DNA of 64,000 bases from QHXQ01 sp963788965. Its GTDB lineage: Bacteria > Acidobacteriota > Blastocatellia > Pyrinomonadales > Pyrinomonadaceae. Within the stretch, counting starts at the first letter, position 1; each line of letters begins with the position of its first letter. Shown here in pieces: positions 16,552-26,233 of this stretch. The notes beneath the pieces are model-generated. The model saw nothing but the letters and a program-made list of their open reading frames with translations. It was not told where the DNA came from and did no database searches. The translations under genes and the position numbers were made by a program. Location: the NCBI GenBank assembly GCA_963788965.1, contig CAWBIK010000006.1:434001-498000 (forward strand), read 5' to 3'.

Positions 16552-17580
16552 TCAGAGCGTGCGTGTGACTTTCGATAAGGAACGCGGCGCGTCGGGGTTC
16601 AGTCCCTTTGCGTCGGCCAGTAGCGCGGCGAAGAGTTGGGCGGGGATGATGTAGGGGATGGGGGCGAGAAATTCGTTAATCGTTGGGGGCAGGCGGAGCG
16701 CCCGCGTGGCCGCTTGGGCTGCTTGGTCGTCGCCGGTGATGGCGAGGGTGTCGGCGCGCAGTTCGCCCAAGCGCGCGAGCAATGTGCGTGCGCTATCGAG
16801 CGCAGCGCCGGGCGCGGCGAAGACGATGACGGGGAAGTGGCGCTCAACCATCGCCAGCGGGCCGTGCAGAAAATCGGCCGACGAGAATCGTTCCGCCACG
16901 ACGTAGCAAGTCTCCATCAACTTGAGCGCCATCTCGTAGGCGTTGGCGTAGAGCAGCCCGCGTCCGACGACGACGCAGTTCTCCATGAACACATAACGCT
17001 CGACCAGTTGCTCGATCTGCGGGCGCAACTCAAGCGCGGCCGCGGCCATGTCGGGCAGCGCGGCGTAGTCATGCTTGGCCCGGTCGCCGTCGGCGAGCGC
17101 GGCCGCGAGCATGTGGAAGTGGAGCAGTTGGCCCGTGAAGGTCTTCGTCGCCGCAACGGAACGTTCGCGCCCGCCGTGCATCAGCAGCGTCTCGTCAACG
17201 ATGGCCGCCATCTCCGACTCAGGCTCGTTCGTGATGCCGACCGTATAAGCGCCGCCCGCGCGCGCGTTCTCAAGCACGCGGTTGATGTCCTCGCCCGCGC
17301 CAGACTGCGAGACGCCGACGACGAGTGCGCGCTGCAAGTTCAGACGCGCGCCGTAGAGCGTGTGGACCGACGGCGCGGCGAGCGAGACGGGGATGCCGGT
17401 GGCGATCTCGATCAGGTAGCGCCCGAACAGCGCGGCGTTGTCGGAACTGCCGCGCGCCACCAGCACGATCAGATCGATCTCGCGCTGGCGCAAGTAACGT
17501 CCAAGCTGCTCGACCTTTGTGCGCTCCGCGTCAATCGTGCGCCGCAGCGCCGCCGGTTGCTCGGCGATCTCTTGCAGCAT
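16552..17580 (-). CDS. SIS-domain sugar-phosphate isomerase/deaminase (GlmS C-terminal-like)
   Basis: Two SIS domains in 342 residues, without the glutaminase domain of GlmS. Domain 1 has the ARGSSDNAALFGRYL substrate loop and the GVSQSGAGED phosphate-binding loop; domain 2 has the SSADFLHGPLAMVE segment typical of the glucosamine-6-phosphate isomerase half. The protein is probably an amino-sugar deaminase (NagB-II/AgaS-like). ATG 17580 is used because the first residues fit the family; further upstream residues do not. It is divergent from a GH20 hexosaminidase, which supports an amino-sugar role. Confidence 0.88.
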   Translation of the reverse strand: MLQEIAEQPAALRRTIDAERTKVEQLGRYLRQREIDLIVLVARGSSDNAALFGRYLIEIATGIPVSLAAPSVHTLYGARLNLQRALVVGVSQSGAGEDINRVLENARAGGAYTVGITNEPESEMAAIVDETLLMHGGRERSVAATKTFTGQLLHFHMLAAALADGDRAKHDYAALPDMAAAALELRPQIEQLVERYVFMENCVVVGRGLLYANAYEMALKLMETCYVVAERFSSADFLHGPLAMVERHFPVIVFAAPGAALDSARTLLARLGELRADTLAITGDDQAAQAATRALRLPPTINEFLAPIPYIIPAQLFAALLADAKGLNPDAPRSLSKVTRTL

Positions 17581-17709
17581 TAAAGACAAGGCTTCAACCC
17601 TCCACCGCGACACGCCAGACAGTTTGGTTTGCCATCCGCGGCCCGTTTCGAGTAAAAAGGCCCGCGCCAATACAATTTCATCTCGCGGCCCGACACACTG
17701 CAAAGCTGA

Positions 17710-19830
17710 ATGCACAACACTCTATCACGAAGACTTCGGTTTGGCCGGGCCTTCGTCTGCGTCCTCTGGCTCGGCCTCGCCTGCGTCTGCGCGGCGCAGG
17801 ATAACACGGCGGCGAACAATGTTGACGACATACAGATCATCCCGCGCCCGCGCGAGTTGAAGCTAACAACCGAAGTCTTTCAACTCGGCCGCGACGTGCG
17901 CCTTGTACTTGCGGACGCGCGTTCGGCAGATGACCGCTTCGCCGCGCAAGACTTCAGCGAAGACGTGCGCGCCACGGCCGATCTCGAACTCAGCATAAAG
18001 CGCCGACGCGGACGACGCACGATCTTGATCGGTCTGGTCGAGAGCGCGCCCGTGCAAGCGGCGCTCAAGCGCGCAGGCGCGAACGTGCCGGACAAGTTAG
18101 ACGACGAAGGTTATGTGTTGATTGTCGGTGCAAATGAGATTGTCGTCGGCGGCAAGACAAACGCGGGCACGTTCTACGGCTTGCAGACGTTGAAACAACT
18201 CGTGCGCGGTCGCGGCATGGGCGCGCACGTTCCCGGCGTCGCCATCGTGGATTGGCCCGCGATGCGTTGGCGCGGTGTCTCCGACGACATCAGCCGCGGC
18301 CCCATTCCAACGGTCGCATACATCAAACGACAACTGCGCACGGAGGCGATGTACAAGCTCAACATGCACTCGTTCTACATGGAGCATGTCTTCGCCAGCA
18401 GCGCGCATCCATTGACAGGGCCGCACGACGGCGCGCTCACGCCCGCAGAGATCACGGAGTTGGTCGCTTACGCGCGCCGCTATCACATAGAGCTTGTGCC
18501 CGAACAGCAGACCTTCGGTCATCTGCACAAAGTCTTGAAGCTCGAACAGTACAACGAACTGGCCGAAGTGCCTTACGGCGACGTGCTTTCGCCGCAACAA
18601 GCGGGCACGTATGAGTTGATCGCGGATTGGTACAAGGAACTCGCCGAGTTGTTTCCCGGTCAGTTCTTTCACATCGGCGCGGACGAGACGTTTGAACTAG
18701 GCGAAGGGCAGAGCCGCGAACAGGTCAGGACAAAAGGCGTAGGCCCGATCTATTTCGCACACTTGAACCGCGTGCGCGAGTTATTAAAACCTTACAACCG
18801 GCGGCTCATGTTCTGGGGCGACATCGCGCTCAATCATCCCGATCTGTTGAAGGATGTGCCGCGCGATATGATCGTGATGAACTGGCAGTACGGTGCGCGC
18901 GACGATTTTCTACCGCGCATCAAGCCGTTCAAAGACGCGGGGCTTGAGCAGTTCGTCTGTCCCGGCGTGCAGAACTGGAATCAAATCTTTCCGAACCAAG
19001 ACGCCGCGATCAAGAACATCACGAACTTCGTGCGCGACGGGCAAACGGCGGGCGCGCTCGGCATGATGAACACGAGTTGGGACGACGATGGCGAGGCGCT
19101 GTTTGAACTGACGTGGTACGGCATCGTCCTCGGCGCGGCGGCTTCGTGGCAGAGCGCGCCACTTGATGTGGCACAGTTCGACCGCGCCTTCGATTGGGCC
19201 TTCTTTCGCCGCGAAGGCGACGACTTGACCAAAGCCCTGCGCGCGCTCGGCGGCGTCCACGCGCTCGTCGGCCCCGGCACGACCGACGCGCTCTTTTGGC
19301 GCGAACCGTTCACGGGCGCGTTTCAAGAGAACGCCCGCACGTTCCATGACAAGGTGCGCGAGTTGCGCTTGCGCGTCGAAGCGGCGGAAGAGACGTTGCG
19401 TGTTGAAGGACAAGAGGCGCGGCGCAACCGGCAGATGATTGCGACCGCGCGCATGGCCGCCGCGCGCTTCGATCATCTGGGGCGGCGCATGGAGTTCGTC
19501 GAACAGTTCAGCCGCGACTACTGGCAAGCATATCTGAACCTCGGCGACACGCGCCGTGTGCGTCGTTTGACGCGCTACACGGGCGCGGTCTACAACGGCC
19601 TGCGCGAGATGGCCGAAGAACTGGCCGCGATCAAACAGGACTATCGCACGCAATGGCTCGCGGAGAATCGCCCTTACTGGCTCGACAGCGTGCTCGCACG
19701 CTACGACGTAGCAATAGCCATGTGGCTCAACAAGAGCAAGGCGTTAGAAGAAGCCTTGCGCGACTACGATGAAAGCTCCACGCTGCCGAACCCGGAAGAG
19801 TTCGGCCTCGGCACACGACCGCAGTTCTAA
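17710..19830 (+). CDS. Secreted beta-N-acetylhexosaminidase (GH20)
   Basis: Removes terminal GlcNAc/GalNAc from chitin- or peptidoglycan-derived or glycoprotein glycans. A signal peptide covers about residues 1-29 (...LGLACVCAAQ). A GH20b-type N-domain (IIPRPREL) precedes the TIM barrel. The catalytic Asp-Glu pair is in HIGADETF (about residues 324-325), the substrate-assisted mechanism signature. The last ~200 residues are helical and carry a long coiled region. The gene is divergent from the SIS gene and followed 103 bases later by a NagX-like gene, forming an amino-sugar locus. Confidence 0.92.
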   Translation: MHNTLSRRLRFGRAFVCVLWLGLACVCAAQDNTAANNVDDIQIIPRPRELKLTTEVFQLGRDVRLVLADARSADDRFAAQDFSEDVRATADLELSIKRRRGRRTILIGLVESAPVQAALKRAGANVPDKLDDEGYVLIVGANEIVVGGKTNAGTFYGLQTLKQLVRGRGMGAHVPGVAIVDWPAMRWRGVSDDISRGPIPTVAYIKRQLRTEAMYKLNMHSFYMEHVFASSAHPLTGPHDGALTPAEITELVAYARRYHIELVPEQQTFGHLHKVLKLEQYNELAEVPYGDVLSPQQAGTYELIADWYKELAELFPGQFFHIGADETFELGEGQSREQVRTKGVGPIYFAHLNRVRELLKPYNRRLMFWGDIALNHPDLLKDVPRDMIVMNWQYGARDDFLPRIKPFKDAGLEQFVCPGVQNWNQIFPNQDAAIKNITNFVRDGQTAGALGMMNTSWDDDGEALFELTWYGIVLGAAASWQSAPLDVAQFDRAFDWAFFRREGDDLTKALRALGGVHALVGPGTTDALFWREPFTGAFQENARTFHDKVRELRLRVEAAEETLRVEGQEARRNRQMIATARMAAARFDHLGRRMEFVEQFSRDYWQAYLNLGDTRRVRRLTRYTGAVYNGLREMAEELAAIKQDYRTQWLAENRPYWLDSVLARYDVAIAMWLNKSKALEEALRDYDESSTLPNPEEFGLGTRPQF

Positions 19831-19847
19831 GCTGCTTAACGGAACGA

Positions 19848-19909
19848 TTAACCACAAAGGCACGAAGCCACCAAGTTCTACTTTGTGTCCTTTGTGTCTT
19901 TGTGGTTAA
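19848..19909. repeat. Inverted CACGAAGA/CACAAAG-type octamer repeat
   Basis: Arms TTAACCACAAAGGCACGAAG (from 19848) and CTTTGTGTCTTTGTGGTTAA (to 19909) are near-complementary and share the unit of the larger element at 26234-26314. It lies between the GH20 and NagX-like genes. Confidence 0.75.
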
Positions 19910-19933
19910 GCCCGATACTTGCGAGGTGAGGCG

Positions 19934-21073
19934 ATGGCTGAAGAGAAGGGCACAGAACGTCTGTTGTCGCTCGACGTGTTTCGCGGCCTCACCATCGCGG
20001 GCATGATCCTCGTCAACGATCCCGGCTCGTGGGCGCACATCTACTGGCCGCTGGATCACGCCGACTGGCACGGTTGGACGCCGACCGATCTGATCTTTCC
20101 GTTCTTCCTCTTTATCGTCGGCGTCTCGATCACTCTGGCCTTCTCGCGCCGCGTCGAACAGGGCGGGCACAAACGCGACCTCTATCTAAAGATCATTCGC
20201 CGCACGCTCATCATCTACGCGCTTGGCTTCTTCCTCGCGGGCTTCCCATATTTCAACCTCTCGACCGTCCGCCTCACAGGCGTCTTGCAGCGCATCTCGG
20301 TCTGCTACTTCTTTGCGGCCGTCATCTTTCTCAACACGAAATGGCGCGGGCAAGCGATCATCGCCGCCGTGCTGCTCGTCGTTTATTGCGCGTTGATGAA
20401 CTGGATACCCGTGCCCGGTTACGGCGCGGGCTACATGGGCAAGGACGGCAACTTGGCCGCGTATCTCGACCGCCTGCTGCTCGGCAATCACATCTGGAAA
20501 GGCGGCGACCGGATATATGATCCCGAAGGACTGTTAAGCACGCTCCCCGCGCTGGCGACCACGCTCTGCGGCGTGCTCACGGGCCACTGGCTGCGGACAA
20601 AAAGAGACGGCTACGAAAAGGTCGCGGGCTTGTTCATCGCGGGCATGCTCGCTGTTGTCGTCGGCTGGGCATGGCACGCGTGGTTTCCGATCAACAAGAA
20701 GCTATGGACCAGTTCTTACGTGTTGTTCACGGCCGGGCTGGCCCTGCAACTGCTCGCACTCTGCTACTGGTTGATCGACCTCAAACAGATTAAACGTTGG
20801 GCGTTGCCGTTTCGCGTCTTCGGCGTGAACGCGCTCGTGGTCTTCGTCCTGTCGGGCTTCGTGGCGCGCTGCATGACGATCAAAGATTGGTGGAACTTGC
20901 CGCACACGGACGGGCGCGCGGGCGCGCATCTACAAACGTTCATCTACGAGCGGCTGTTCGCCTCTTGGGCCGCGCCGAACAACGCCTCGCTTCTCTACGC
21001 CATCGCCTTCGTCCTCGTCTTTCTCGGCCTGATGGCGATCCTCTACCGGCGCAAGATATACATAAAAGTCTAA
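19934..21073 (+). CDS. NagX/HGSNAT-like membrane acyltransferase-family protein
   Basis: A 379-residue protein with about ten hydrophobic helices. It opens with the family signature RLLSLDVFRGLTIAGMILVNDPGSW and has the DLIFPFFLFIVG and RISVCYFFAA segments of the DUF5009/HGSNAT family. Relatives acetylate glucosamine or help GlcNAc enter the cell (NagX in chitin utilisation clusters). ATG 19934 has an AGGTGAGG site. The location after GH20 and SIS genes supports amino-sugar use. Its stop overlaps the end of the convergent glycosyltransferase gene by four bases. Confidence 0.85.
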   Translation: MAEEKGTERLLSLDVFRGLTIAGMILVNDPGSWAHIYWPLDHADWHGWTPTDLIFPFFLFIVGVSITLAFSRRVEQGGHKRDLYLKIIRRTLIIYALGFFLAGFPYFNLSTVRLTGVLQRISVCYFFAAVIFLNTKWRGQAIIAAVLLVVYCALMNWIPVPGYGAGYMGKDGNLAAYLDRLLLGNHIWKGGDRIYDPEGLLSTLPALATTLCGVLTGHWLRTKRDGYEKVAGLFIAGMLAVVVGWAWHAWFPINKKLWTSSYVLFTAGLALQLLALCYWLIDLKQIKRWALPFRVFGVNALVVFVLSGFVARCMTIKDWWNLPHTDGRAGAHLQTFIYERLFASWAAPNNASLLYAIAFVLVFLGLMAILYRRKIYIKV

Positions 21074-22857
21074 CGGCTCAACATCAACAAGTAATAGTTC
21101 GTGTCGCCGATTCTTTGCCAACCTTGCTGCGTGGCCCAAACGGGCACGTCGTTGGCGACGAGCAACTGTGCGCCGGTCTGCGCGCACGCTGCGACCACTT
21201 GTTGCCTGCGCGCTTCGTCTAACGTCCAAAACATCGCAACATTGTTCGCAGGTTTTGCGGGCAGTTCGGCCACGACACGCGCGCGTGCCAAACGCGGCCA
21301 CGCCGCGTACATCGCATCGCCCACGACCGCGACCGGCGCGCCCGCACGCACGCCGCGCCGGTCCAACTCTGCGGCCACCTGCCACTGCACATCGAAACGG
21401 GCCGAGCCTGACACAGCATCGCGCACAGTTGCAACCGCATCGCGCGCGACGGCGGGCGCGAGCGACAACGCGCCGATCAATATCACGGCCCAAACCGTCA
21501 ACAGCACGACGCGTTGCCGCCGTTCATCTGCGGGTGGACTGACGGCGGCGAACAGCCCCAACGCGAGCAGCGTCACGAACGGCGCGAGATAACGTGCCTC
21601 GACGTTGACGAGCAGATACAACGTGCCGGCCGCCAGCGCCGGTATGAGCAAGACCCGATAGGCCGCGATGTCGCGCAGCACGCGTCGCCCGCGCCCGCTC
21701 AGATAAAACAACAGGGCGAGCGCGCAGCACACAGCGGCGAGAAAAAATCTGTACAGGCTATAGCGCGCAAGGAAGAACAGATTGCGTGCGAGGGCGCGCA
21801 GTTGTTGTTCGAGGTTGAAGTGCGGCGTGACGCCTTCATACCAGTAGGTCGGGTCGTACCACGGCGGATAAGTGCCGCCGACGGGCCCGGCAAACTCATA
21901 AACGTCAGGCGCGGTAAACAGCTTGCGCGTCGGATGCGCGGGCGTGCCGCTGCTCGCGGGGTCGCCCTGCCAATGTGTGAACGGCGGCACGCGGTTGACG
22001 TACCAAGCGTAGTTGAGCCGCGCGCTGTCGCCGATAGTCAATCGTTGTTTCGCGCGCGACAAGACAAAGACGAACGGGCCGGCGATCAACAGAAAGACGA
22101 ACAGCGCAAGCAGCACACGCAGCACGACGCGTCGCGCCGGTCTGCCTGCGAAGTAGGCGCACGCAAGATAGACGAACGCGAGCGGGAACATGATCGTCTT
22201 CGCCAGATAACCAAGACCGAGTACGAGGCCGAGCAAGACAAACGTGTGGCGCTCAATGCGGCCCGCGCGGATACGCAAGAGCAGAGCCGCGGCGAGATAG
22301 ACCAGTGCAGCGACGATCAGATCGGGGCTGATCCGCGCGACGCGATTCATCTGAAGCGAAGTCCAGATGAACAACGCGTAACCGAGCAGCAGCATGAGTT
22401 GCGGACTCAACCAACCGCGCACGCCTGCGTCGTCATGTTCATCATGCTGTGCGTTGCGATGAATGACGTGTGCGCCGCGTATGTTGAGCAGACCGCGCAG
22501 GCAATAGGCGAAGGCGGCGAGCGCGCCCGCATAGATGATGAAGTTCAACAGACGGACGACGGTGAACTCTTGATAAGGCGTCGGCTTGACGAGCCACAAT
22601 GTCAGCCCCGTGAGCCACGGATAGAGCGGACTCCACATCGCGTTCACGGCCGTCGGCCAATCGCCGCGCAGCCACGCGTCGCCCTGATCGAGATAAGCGA
22701 TGCTGTCAGCGCCGACGTACAGCACCCCGTCCGCGCTCACATGACGACGACCCCACGCCTGCAAGAAACCGACGACGAGCGCGACGACCCAGCAGATGCG
22801 CTCGCGCCGACGAACCGCGTTGTCATCGCCGAGCATGAGGATGTGCTTGGCCTTCAT
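21070..22857 (-). CDS. Membrane glycosyltransferase of the ArnT/PMT (GT-C) type
   Basis: A 595-residue protein with at least ten hydrophobic helices. The first periplasmic loop carries GADSIAYLDQGDAWLRGDWPT, the acidic GT-C motif region, followed by NAMWSPLYPWL. Members transfer sugars from polyprenyl phosphates to lipid A or proteins. The C-terminal ~130 residues form a soluble periplasmic domain. Its start overlaps the stop of the upstream aminoacylase-like gene (ATGA), so the two are translationally coupled. Donor and acceptor unknown. Confidence 0.8.
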   Translation of the reverse strand: MKAKHILMLGDDNAVRRRERICWVVALVVGFLQAWGRRHVSADGVLYVGADSIAYLDQGDAWLRGDWPTAVNAMWSPLYPWLTGLTLWLVKPTPYQEFTVVRLLNFIIYAGALAAFAYCLRGLLNIRGAHVIHRNAQHDEHDDAGVRGWLSPQLMLLLGYALFIWTSLQMNRVARISPDLIVAALVYLAAALLLRIRAGRIERHTFVLLGLVLGLGYLAKTIMFPLAFVYLACAYFAGRPARRVVLRVLLALFVFLLIAGPFVFVLSRAKQRLTIGDSARLNYAWYVNRVPPFTHWQGDPASSGTPAHPTRKLFTAPDVYEFAGPVGGTYPPWYDPTYWYEGVTPHFNLEQQLRALARNLFFLARYSLYRFFLAAVCCALALLFYLSGRGRRVLRDIAAYRVLLIPALAAGTLYLLVNVEARYLAPFVTLLALGLFAAVSPPADERRQRVVLLTVWAVILIGALSLAPAVARDAVATVRDAVSGSARFDVQWQVAAELDRRGVRAGAPVAVVGDAMYAAWPRLARARVVAELPAKPANNVAMFWTLDEARRQQVVAACAQTGAQLLVANDVPVWATQQGWQRIGDTNYYLLMLSR

Positions 22858-24581
22858 CTCGCCGGGCGCGTGCGCCTGTAACCGGGGCCGCGCAGCACGC
22901 GCCCCGCGTTCGCATCGGTGCGCCGGCCCTTGTCCACTTCGAGTTGCCCGTTGACGATCACATACTCGATGCCTTCGGGGTGCTGGTTCGGGTCTGCAAA
23001 GGTGGCGCGATCAAGCACGCGCGCCGGATCGAAGATCGTCAGATCGGCGAACAGGCCCGCGCGCACCAACCCACGATCTTTTAACCCGACGCGCGCCGCC
23101 GGCCCGCCCGTCATTTTGTGGATTGCTTGCGGCAGCGTGAGCAAGTGTTCGTCGCGGACGTAGCGCGCGAGTATGCGCGGGTAAGAACCCCAACCGCGCG
23201 GGTGCGATTTAGAGCCTGCGAGCGGCCCGTCTTGTGCGCGCGCGCCGCTGTCCGTGCAGATGTTGACGTAGGGCGTTTTGAGGGCCGCGCGCAGGTCGTC
23301 TTCGGACATCATGAAGTAGATCGCGCCGGTCTGGCCACGGTCGGCGACGATAAAATCGAACAGGGCATCGAGCGCATCTTTGCCTTGTGCTTCGGCAATT
23401 TCAGAGACGCGTTTGCCCTGCCACTGTTCCAACTCGCGATTCACGACCGAGCCGATCAGCACGCCGCCCGCGCCGCCGCTGCCGAGATAGATGTTCTCCC
23501 AATCGCGCGTGTCGGTCGTGATCTCGCGCTTGAGCCGCGCGCGTGTCTCGCTGTCGCGCAAGCGCGTGAGCATACGTTCCGTGCCGCCTTCAAGCGCCCA
23601 CGGCGGCAGGCACGCCGTCAGCCCCGTGCTCGCGGCCGTGTAAGGATAAACGTCGGCCGTGATGTCCAAACCTTGCGCCCGCGCCTGCGCGATGCGGCGC
23701 AAGACTTCGGGCATGCGCCCCCAGTTCTGCTTGTAAGCAGTTTTAAGATGCCAGATTTCGACGGGGATGCGCGCACGTCGCGCGATCTCGAACACTTCGG
23801 CCAGTGACGAGTCGAGCGCGTTCGCTTCGCTGCGTTGATGCGTCGCGTAGATGCCGCCATAGCGGCGCGCGACCTTAGCGAGTTCGACGATCTCATCCGT
23901 CTTCGCAAAACGTGCGGGCACGTATTGCAGCGAGGTCGATAACCCAAGCGCGCCCTGCTGCATCGCTTCGGCGACGAGGCGACGCATCTCCGCGAGTTCG
24001 CTTGCGGTGGGCGCGCGATTGTCAAAGCCGACGACGTAAGCGCGCACCTGCGTCGCGCCGACGAACGTGCCGAGGTTGACGCCCATGCCCTGACGTTCGA
24101 CGCGCGCGAAGTAATCCGCGAACGTGCGCCAGTCCACGGTCAAGTTATAGCGTCGATAAAATGCTTCGTCTTCTTTGATCAGCCGTTCATTCGTCGGCGC
24201 AATCGAACTGCCTTCGCCCGTGATCTCCGTCGTCACGCCCTGCATCACCTTGCTCATCGTGCGCGGATCGATGAGCAGCAGTTGCTCCGACTGCCCCAAC
24301 ATATCTATGAAGCCCGGCGCAACGACCAGACCCCGCGCGTCAACGATGCGCCGCGCCCGCGCGCCACGCGGCAACCGGCCGACAAACGCGATGCGGTCGC
24401 CCGTGATAGCCACGTCCGCGCGCACGCCCGGCGCACCCGTGCCGTCTATAACCGTGCCATCTTTAATAATCAGATCATATGAAGCCTGCGCGCCCGCCGC
24501 GCGCTCTTGTATCGGCAGCAGCACGCTTAACAGCACGAGCAATACAAGCGCGCAGCTTGCGTACAGCCTGAACGATTTCAT
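22854..24581 (-). CDS. Exported D-aminoacylase-like amidohydrolase
   Basis: A 575-residue protein starting at ATG 24581 (GGAGG site) with a signal peptide (LYASCALVLLVLLSVLLPIQERAAGAQA). The composite amidohydrolase fold is clear: DLIIKDGTVIDGTGAPGVRADVAI, the EIWHLK and YATHQRSE histidines, and CTDSGARAQDGP with the catalytic Asp. The first metal motif HxH of the superfamily is absent: where D-H-x-H is expected the sequence is FIDMLGQSEQ. It is thus probably a mononuclear-zinc variant of the N-acyl-D-amino-acid deacylase group. Coupled by a four-base overlap to the glycosyltransferase gene. Confidence 0.85.
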   Translation of the reverse strand: MKSFRLYASCALVLLVLLSVLLPIQERAAGAQASYDLIIKDGTVIDGTGAPGVRADVAITGDRIAFVGRLPRGARARRIVDARGLVVAPGFIDMLGQSEQLLLIDPRTMSKVMQGVTTEITGEGSSIAPTNERLIKEDEAFYRRYNLTVDWRTFADYFARVERQGMGVNLGTFVGATQVRAYVVGFDNRAPTASELAEMRRLVAEAMQQGALGLSTSLQYVPARFAKTDEIVELAKVARRYGGIYATHQRSEANALDSSLAEVFEIARRARIPVEIWHLKTAYKQNWGRMPEVLRRIAQARAQGLDITADVYPYTAASTGLTACLPPWALEGGTERMLTRLRDSETRARLKREITTDTRDWENIYLGSGGAGGVLIGSVVNRELEQWQGKRVSEIAEAQGKDALDALFDFIVADRGQTGAIYFMMSEDDLRAALKTPYVNICTDSGARAQDGPLAGSKSHPRGWGSYPRILARYVRDEHLLTLPQAIHKMTGGPAARVGLKDRGLVRAGLFADLTIFDPARVLDRATFADPNQHPEGIEYVIVNGQLEVDKGRRTDANAGRVLRGPGYRRTRPAR

Positions 24582-24667
24582 TGAAACCTCCGAAGCGATC
24601 TCATAGGTGTGACGGCGCAGCATCGTAATGCTTCTGTCCGTTCACTGTCCATCGTTTCAAATGCATT

Positions 24668-24690
24668 AGTGTCTTCGTGTCTTTGTGGTA
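24668..24690. repeat. Half copy of the octamer repeat upstream of murE
   Basis: AGTGTCTTCGTGTCTTTGTGG matches the right arm of the inverted element at 26234-26314; no left arm is present here. It lies just upstream of the murE start. Confidence 0.6.
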
Positions 24691-24713
24691 AAAATAATCA
24701 TGCGAGGCATTGT

Positions 24714-26219
24714 ATGGCCGAAGAAAAAAATGAATTGAGCGCCGCCCCGCTCGGCGCAATCGCGCGCGCCATCGGCGGGCGGCTAACAGGCGACGACACG
24801 TTGACGATTACGGACGTGACGCACGACTCGCGGCAAGTGCGACCGGGCACTTTGTTCGTCGCCATCAAGGGCGAGAAGTTCGACGCGCACGAGTTCGTCG
24901 CGCAGGTCCGCGCGCAGGGCGCGGCCGGCATCATCTCGGAACGCGAGTCGCCGGTTGCGTTCGAGGGTGCGTGGGTGCAAGTGGCGAACGCGCGCTCAGC
25001 CCTCGCGCAAGCCGCGGCCGAGTTGCACGGGCAACCATCACGCGCGTTGCAACTCGTCGGCATCACGGGCACGAACGGGAAGACGACAACCGCGCACCTC
25101 GTCGCGGCGATGGTGGAAGCGGCGGGGCACAAGGTTGCGCTGCTCGGCACGGTCGGCTATCGCATCGGCGCGGAGACGTTTGCCGCCAAGCACACGACGC
25201 CCGAAGCGAGCGACATCCAACGTTTCCTACGTCGCGCTGTTACGGCCGGTTGTCGCGTGGCCGTGATGGAATGCTCGTCGCAGGCGCTCGATCTGCATCG
25301 CTGCGACGCGCTTGAGTTCGCCGTCGCCGTCTTCACCAACCTGACGCGTGATCATCTCGACTATCACAAGACGATGGCCGAATATTTCGCGGCCAAGCGT
25401 CGCCTCTTCGACGGGCGCACCGGCAGTCGGCCCGCAGCGGCGGTCGTCAACATAGACGATCCATATGGCGCGGAACTGGTGCGCGAACTGGCGGGCACAG
25501 ACGTGAAGCTGTGGCGCTATGGCCACGGCGCAAGTGCGGACGTGACGGCGCACGAGATCGAGTTCACGTTGACGGGCATGCGCTTTCGTCTACGCACGCC
25601 CGATGGCGAGCGCGCGGTTGAGTCGCCGCTCGTCGGTGCGCCGCACATCTACAACATCCTCGCGGCGGTGGCGACGGGTCGCGCGCTCGGCTTCGACGTA
25701 GATGAACTGACGCGGGCCATTGCGACCTGCACGGGCGCACCCGGTCGCTTCGAGCGCGTCGCGCACGAGGGCGACTTCGCCGTGGTTGTCGATTACGCGC
25801 ACACGGATGATGCGTTACGCAACGTCCTCAAGACGGCGCGGGCCGTCGTGACGCGTGGGCGTGTGATCACGGTCTTCGGTTGCGGCGGCGACCGCGACCG
25901 CTCCAAGCGCGCGCCGATGGGCGAAGCCGCCGCCACGTTGAGCGACGTGGTTATCCTCACGTCAGACAACCCGCGCACGGAAGACCCGGAACAGATTCTC
26001 GCGGACGTGGAAACGGGCCTGCGCGCCGTCGGCAAGCCGTACTTGAAGTTCGTTGATCGACGCGCGGCCATTCACCGTGCTATTGCCGAAGCGCAGACAG
26101 GCGACGTGGTACTTATCGCCGGCAAAGGGCATGAGGATTATCAGATCATCGGCACGGAGACGATCCACTTCGACGACAAAGAGGTAGCGCGCGAAGCTCT
26201 GGCGGCGCGGCGGACCTGA
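24714..26219 (+). CDS. murE: UDP-MurNAc-tripeptide synthetase MurE (meso-diaminopimelate type)
   Basis: Adds the third residue to the peptidoglycan stem peptide. A 501-residue protein with N-domain VTHDSRQVRPGTLFVA, the ATP loop GTNGKTT (about 116-123) and the C-domain amino-acid motif DNPR (about 418-421), which marks meso-diaminopimelate rather than lysine specificity. ATG 24714 is preferred; the open upstream frame runs through a repeat. The gene stands alone instead of in a division-cell-wall cluster. A hairpin-forming octamer repeat separates it from the convergent permease gene. Confidence 0.93.
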   Translation: MAEEKNELSAAPLGAIARAIGGRLTGDDTLTITDVTHDSRQVRPGTLFVAIKGEKFDAHEFVAQVRAQGAAGIISERESPVAFEGAWVQVANARSALAQAAAELHGQPSRALQLVGITGTNGKTTTAHLVAAMVEAAGHKVALLGTVGYRIGAETFAAKHTTPEASDIQRFLRRAVTAGCRVAVMECSSQALDLHRCDALEFAVAVFTNLTRDHLDYHKTMAEYFAAKRRLFDGRTGSRPAAAVVNIDDPYGAELVRELAGTDVKLWRYGHGASADVTAHEIEFTLTGMRFRLRTPDGERAVESPLVGAPHIYNILAAVATGRALGFDVDELTRAIATCTGAPGRFERVAHEGDFAVVVDYAHTDDALRNVLKTARAVVTRGRVITVFGCGGDRDRSKRAPMGEAAATLSDVVILTSDNPRTEDPEQILADVETGLRAVGKPYLKFVDRRAAIHRAIAEAQTGDVVLIAGKGHEDYQIIGTETIHFDDKEVAREALAARRT

Positions 26220-26233
26220 ATCGGTTGCGCGGG

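Noticed and set aside
21514..22881. A 455-codon plus-strand frame opposite the glycosyltransferase gene
   Set aside because: The product is Arg/Gln/Glu-rich without domains, whereas the minus strand encodes a clear membrane protein with coupled start.
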